Source of the DNA: an uncultured Alphaproteobacteria bacterium
GTDB taxonomy: Bacteria > Pseudomonadota > Alphaproteobacteria > Micavibrionales > Micavibrionaceae
Length of the DNA: 11,014 nucleotides
NCBI GenBank assembly: GCA_937124505.1
Contig: CAKZKV010000163.1
Location: 1 to 11,014 of the forward strand
Reading direction: 5' to 3'
Shown here: one piece after another, positions 7,410-11,014 of the stretch
Numbering within the stretch: position 1 is the stretch's first letter
Layout: every line of letters starts with the position of its first letter
Made by a program: the position numbers and the translations under genes
The notes under the pieces: generated by a model
Databases searched by the model: none
What the model saw: only the letters and a program-made list of their open reading frames with translations
What the model was told of the DNA's origin: nothing

Positions 7410-7425
7410 TGGCACACTCCTTGCT
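7410..7425 (+). promoter_or_regulatory. sigma54 (RpoN) promoter of the usher gene
   Basis: TGGCAC at 7410-7415 and TTGCT at 7421-7425 match the -24/-12 consensus TGGCACG-N4-TTGCW, differing only in one G. The invariant GG (7411-7412) and GC (7423-7424) are exactly ten bases apart, as required. The predicted start is near 7436, giving a leader of about 46 bases to ATG 7482. It would require an AAA+ enhancer-binding activator, which is not encoded in the window. Confidence 0.75.
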
Positions 7426-7481
7426 CTAATATAAAAGGGAATTTTTGACCCGTTTTGTTCAAAAGTCCGGATGATTCTCTG

Positions 7482-10400
7482 ATGATTATATCCTTGCGGC
7501 AGAAAAGTCAGTTTGTTCAAAAACTGCCGGTTTTATTTTTTCTGGTTTATTTTTTGTGCAGCATTAATGCTGTGGCGCAAGAAGACCCGTATGCCCCACG
7601 TGCAATTTCTCCGTCCACTCAAAATGTTCTGAAAAAACTGCAATCCCGGTTTGAATTAGCGGATTCTTTTATGGAGGAAAGAGGGATCCTTGAAAAACAT
7701 CTTGATTTAAGAGGCATGCCCAATGGCGAGCAACTGATTTTCGATATTATTATTCCGCCTCGCCTGAAAGTTGAGGGGGTTGTTTTTGGGGAAGTTGCCG
7801 AAGATACCGTCCTTCTCTCCTTAAGAGACCTGATCAGAGTGCTGCAATTCCCCATTGAATATGACAGTAGTACAGGCATATATAACGGCTGGTTCCTGAG
7901 AGAACAAAACAGCTTTACGATGAATATAAATCAGGGAGTTCTGAGCGTTGCCGGGCAGGAATACAGGTTGCCCCCTCAGGCACAAATTTCCGATAAAGAC
8001 GTCATGGTTCCAATCGCTGATATCAAACAATGGTTTCAGATGGACATAGATGTTGATGTCAGCACGCAAAGTCTGGATATGGACCCTGTTCAGCCTTTTC
8101 CTGCGACCTTACAGCATGAACGCCGCAAAAAAGATTTTTCACGCCGCAAAAGAGAACCGGCGTCTTTGCCCAGATACGCAAAAGATGACTATGACTGGTT
8201 TGAGTTCCCGGTTGTGGATATTACAACGCGTTCAACATATAGAGACCGGAAAACATCCGGGAAAGAAACTGATAACTTCGTCAACATTCGTACAGCAGGA
8301 GAATTTGCCAAAGGGGCTTTGACCACAAATACAGCAATCAACGATAAAGACGGGCTTTTCAGCGCCCGCGTGACCTACCTGCAAGAATCAGCTGATCCAG
8401 AATTACTGGGGCCATTAGAAGCGCGCAGATTTGAAGTCGGGGACTTGTCTCCCACACGATTGCCGATTACAGGAAACTCCGCTCCCGAAACAGGGGTCAG
8501 GATTACGAATGCAGACCCGCTTGTCAGCCTGACCCTGCCGTCAACCAGAATTGAAGGGTATTACTATCCCGGCTGGGATATTGAACTGTACCGGGATAAT
8601 TCCTTGCTGGCGTTTAAACCGACCGATGAGCAGGGGTATTATGCATTTGACGATATTCCGCTGCTATCCAACAGGAACTATTTTCGTATTGTTGCCTACG
8701 GGCCACAGGGAGAGGTAAGGGAAGAAGTGATCAATATCCCCTATGACCGCGAACGTCTGGCGGAAACTGGCGGGGTTTATGATATCTCCCTGACCTTTCA
8801 GGAACGGCAGTTTTATGAACTTGATCCAACGGATGATCGGGACAGAGACACGCCACATCTGGTTGGCTTTTATGAACTTCCTGTTGCGGAAAATAGTGCT
8901 GTACGCATAGGCGGTCGCTATCGGCAGGAAGAAGGGGAAGATAAGCTCTATGGAAGCGTTGGACTATCAACATCCATCAAGGAAACGCTCGTAAATGCAG
9001 AGATCGCGGCTGACGAGCAGGGGGAAATGAAAACGCAACTCTCTGCCACAAGACAATTCGGCCCGCACAGAGCCAGAGTTGATTTGGATATGGCAACGGA
9101 TGGCTACAATCCGGGCGGAACCTCAAATATCGTCAATACTTTCTCAAACCGTTATAACATAGAAGGGCCTCTTGGCATAGATATCGGAAGTTACCCACGG
9201 TATTCAGGGAATTTTCGCTATGATATCAACTCTAACGGGGATAAAAGTTCTTCAGGTTTCCTGAGCATGAATACCCAGTTTAACCGATTGGGATTGAACC
9301 AAAGTATTAATTATTCTAATTCCGACACATCGACGGCAGGAACACAAATTGGTGGAACAACTGCAGTGACGGGTTCTTACGGAAAAGAACTTGTCCGGGC
9401 GATTGCACAATATGATTTAACAGGGGATGATGACCTTAAAAATCTAACCGCATTCTGGAAACACCACTTCAACAATAACCTGAACAGTCAATTACAGGTT
9501 GACCATTCTTTTGATGATAACAATGACCTGACCCGCTATTCCGCACAAATGAACTGGCGTTTGGATGAAGCGATCATTACACCGCGCCTGTCTTATGATA
9601 GTGAAGGAGAACTCGAAGCCGTTCTAAACACACGCTTTAGCGTTGCAAAAGAGCCTGTCACAGGGGATTTCTTCATGACACGTGATGCCCTCACAAACTT
9701 TGGAAGCCTGAGCGCCTTTGTTTTTCTGGATAAAAACGGCAACTATCGGTTTGATGAAGAAGACGATGAACCCATTCCGCAGGCACACATTATTGCCCCT
9801 CAGAATGCGGGAGGAGGGCATACGGATGAAGACGGCATTGCTTTTATTTCAAGGTTTCGCCCCAGTCTGGTGACGGATGTCTATCTGGACAATAACAGCC
9901 TGAGCGATCCATTCTGGATATCTGCAAAAGATGGGCATTCCATCATGCCTAAAACAGGGAATAACGTTTACATGGAATTTCCAGTTCATATTGCAGGAGA
10001 AATTGACGGAACAGTCTATAAAAAAAGACTGGCGGGGGGCGCCGAGCCTGCTGCAAACCTTTCTATCGCTTTGTATGACCAGTTTGGCGCTTTGACACAG
10101 AAAACCATTACGGGGCCGGATGGATTTTATTTGTTATCTCTCGTCCCGCCGGGAACATATTATCTGGCTGTGAGCGATAAAAACATACCGCAAGGTTACG
10201 GGCGCCCCTTACCCAAAATGATCAAAATTGAATATGACGGAACAGTGATCTACGGCGAGGACTTGTTTTTAATGGAAGGGGCTGCCGATGTTCCTGTCAA
10301 GATTCTGGCTGGAGATATAGATGGGGAAGAAATGGCGCAGAAAGTAGTACTAAACCTTGGAAACTATGAATCTCCGCTTATGTCTGCCTATATCTGGCGT

Positions 10401-10586
10401 AAACTGGTGAAAAATTTCAGTTATTATCTTGGTGGTGGAACATTACTGGAAAATGAGAATGATGGCCATACGCTGCGTTTGGCGCTACCTGAAAATACCA
10501 TTACGTCAGGATATCAAAGATGTTCAGAACTCGTCAAAAACGGTGAGTTTTGTGAAGTTGAGGTATTTTTGGCTGGTTTTCCGTAA
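7482..10586 (+). CDS. Divergent outer-membrane usher-like protein with SPOR-like C-terminus
   Basis: The product is a 1034-residue exported protein (Sec signal to about residue 32, ending INAVA), longer than typical ushers of 800-870 residues. Residues about 110-195 form two repeats of LLSLRDLIRVLQFPIEYD and VMVPIADIKQWFQMDIDVD, like the stalk domain of copper amine oxidases. Residues about 310-350 contain FEVGDLSPTRLP, followed by a plug-like beta domain (353-413, GYYYPGWDIELYRDN to YGPQGEVREE). About 430-735 is strand-rich with alternating polar residues, fitting a beta barrel. An SdrD-like unit follows (about 741-770, FLDKNGNYRFDEEDDEPI), then a carboxypeptidase-regulatory-like domain (840-898, GPDGFYLLSLVPPGTYYLAV). 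The end (954-1032, LNLGNYESPLMSAYIWRKL, with paired cysteines) resembles SPOR. It probably secretes and assembles subunits delivered by the chaperone. ATG 7482 is preferred to TTG 7455 because it begins a compact signal peptide. The ribosome site is weak. Confidence 0.72.
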   Translation: MIISLRQKSQFVQKLPVLFFLVYFLCSINAVAQEDPYAPRAISPSTQNVLKKLQSRFELADSFMEERGILEKHLDLRGMPNGEQLIFDIIIPPRLKVEGVVFGEVAEDTVLLSLRDLIRVLQFPIEYDSSTGIYNGWFLREQNSFTMNINQGVLSVAGQEYRLPPQAQISDKDVMVPIADIKQWFQMDIDVDVSTQSLDMDPVQPFPATLQHERRKKDFSRRKREPASLPRYAKDDYDWFEFPVVDITTRSTYRDRKTSGKETDNFVNIRTAGEFAKGALTTNTAINDKDGLFSARVTYLQESADPELLGPLEARRFEVGDLSPTRLPITGNSAPETGVRITNADPLVSLTLPSTRIEGYYYPGWDIELYRDNSLLAFKPTDEQGYYAFDDIPLLSNRNYFRIVAYGPQGEVREEVINIPYDRERLAETGGVYDISLTFQERQFYELDPTDDRDRDTPHLVGFYELPVAENSAVRIGGRYRQEEGEDKLYGSVGLSTSIKETLVNAEIAADEQGEMKTQLSATRQFGPHRARVDLDMATDGYNPGGTSNIVNTFSNRYNIEGPLGIDIGSYPRYSGNFRYDINSNGDKSSSGFLSMNTQFNRLGLNQSINYSNSDTSTAGTQIGGTTAVTGSYGKELVRAIAQYDLTGDDDLKNLTAFWKHHFNNNLNSQLQVDHSFDDNNDLTRYSAQMNWRLDEAIITPRLSYDSEGELEAVLNTRFSVAKEPVTGDFFMTRDALTNFGSLSAFVFLDKNGNYRFDEEDDEPIPQAHIIAPQNAGGGHTDEDGIAFISRFRPSLVTDVYLDNNSLSDPFWISAKDGHSIMPKTGNNVYMEFPVHIAGEIDGTVYKKRLAGGAEPAANLSIALYDQFGALTQKTITGPDGFYLLSLVPPGTYYLAVSDKNIPQGYGRPLPKMIKIEYDGTVIYGEDLFLMEGAADVPVKILAGDIDGEEMAQKVVLNLGNYESPLMSAYIWRKLVKNFSYYLGGGTLLENENDGHTLRLALPENTITSGYQRCSELVKNGEFCEVEVFLAGFP

Positions 10587-10671
10587 GATAACGCAGGATT
10601 TTATAATATATTCCAAAGAGATAGAAAATTCTTGCTAATTTTAAATCAACAAAATAGTTTCCAGTATTGTA

Positions 10672-11014
10672 ATGTTAGAGAAATATAAAAAATATACTGA
10701 TGATGATTGGAGGTCACTCGCCGCCTTGGCGAGACAGCAAAGCATGCTGGCAGGCTTCTATAATGAAAATTTCAGATTGGTTCACGAAAATCAGGCTTTC
10801 CTGTTTCGTTTCCCCAAACATAACGAAACACAATTTGATCCCAGGCCTTTTAGGGAAGCCGACATTTACAAAAAAATAGACGGACTTGGTTTACCAGTCC
10901 CTGACATTTTTTACGTTGCCCCCGATCAGTCCTTTATGGTGCAACAATTTATAGATGGCGCATTGATTGACGAAGTCTATCCCCCGGGGCAACAAATAAC
11001 AACAGACCATATCA
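10672..11014 (+). CDS. APH/choline-kinase-fold phosphotransferase, 5' part
   Basis: An open frame from ATG 10672 runs off the window end after 114 codons. The translation carries N-lobe features of the aminoglycoside-phosphotransferase/choline-kinase superfamily: a strand pair around NFRLVHENQAFLFRFP where the ATP-binding lysine or equivalent lies, READIYKKIDGLGLPVPDIF as the helix with the salt-bridge glutamate, and the hinge strand FMVQQFIDG. The catalytic HGD and DFD motifs would lie beyond the end. The substrate cannot be told. It starts 85 bp after the usher stop, with no terminator evident between them, so read-through is possible, but nothing ties it to pilus assembly. No clear Shine-Dalgarno is seen. 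Confidence 0.7.
   Translation, partial: MLEKYKKYTDDDWRSLAALARQQSMLAGFYNENFRLVHENQAFLFRFPKHNETQFDPRPFREADIYKKIDGLGLPVPDIFYVAPDQSFMVQQFIDGALIDEVYPPGQQITTDHI

Noticed and set aside
10623..10642. Terminator after the usher (aaaatt-cttgct-aatttt)
   Set aside because: The stem is six A/T pairs with no GC and no T run, too weak to call.
1..11014. CRISPR arrays, tRNA or rRNA genes
   Set aside because: No spaced direct repeats, tRNA-like cloverleaf or rRNA-like stretch was seen on either strand.

Overview
The window looks like the chromosome of a Gram-negative bacterium with moderate-to-low GC. Lipoprotein and Sec signal peptides, a PapD-like periplasmic chaperone and an outer-membrane usher-like protein all point to a double-membrane cell. 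A proteobacterium is most likely. An alphaproteobacterial host would fit the DUF4402-type subunits and the DUF4158-type Tn3 transposase, but this cannot be settled from the sequence alone.

Region 1 (1-3301) is the right-hand part of a Tn3-family transposon. It holds the first 18 codons of a divergent serine resolvase (complement of 1-56), a 141-bp intergenic stretch where the res site is expected, a full-length transposase with its DDE triad (198-3257), and a terminal inverted repeat at 3265-3301. The other transposon end lies upstream of the window.

Region 2 (3302-4910, minus strand) is the interrupted host DNA. It contains a decayed gene for an exported LamG (concanavalin-like) protein, with at least one frameshift, a probable internal deletion and a 3' end cut exactly by the transposon. 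Upstream of it is a lipoprotein with a coiled-coil-like stretch and a C-terminal AMIN-like domain.

Region 3 (5142-10586) is a divergent chaperone-usher pilus locus in three transcription units. The first is a two-gene + strand operon (a short DUF4402-like subunit plus a PapD-like chaperone). It converges on a minus-strand gene for a second, longer DUF4402-like subunit with a strong Shine-Dalgarno and a sigma70-like promoter; a perfect 14-bp hairpin separates the two. That pilin gene diverges from a 1034-residue usher-like protein, which is preceded by a near-consensus sigma54 promoter. The usher-like protein is unusual: it has a stalk-like N-terminal domain, a plug-like insert, two carboxypeptidase-regulatory/SdrD-like beta domains and a SPOR-like C-terminus. 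The inferred job of the set is to fold, escort and assemble surface fibres, possibly tied to peptidoglycan.

Region 4 (10672-end) is the 5' part of a phosphotransferase (APH/choline-kinase fold) gene with no clear functional tie to the pilus.

The most interesting point is the combination of a pilus usher with a probable peptidoglycan-binding tail, sigma54 control of the usher only, a chaperone lacking the classical PapD anchor residues, and two subunits that differ in having or lacking an N-terminal donor-strand-like extension.
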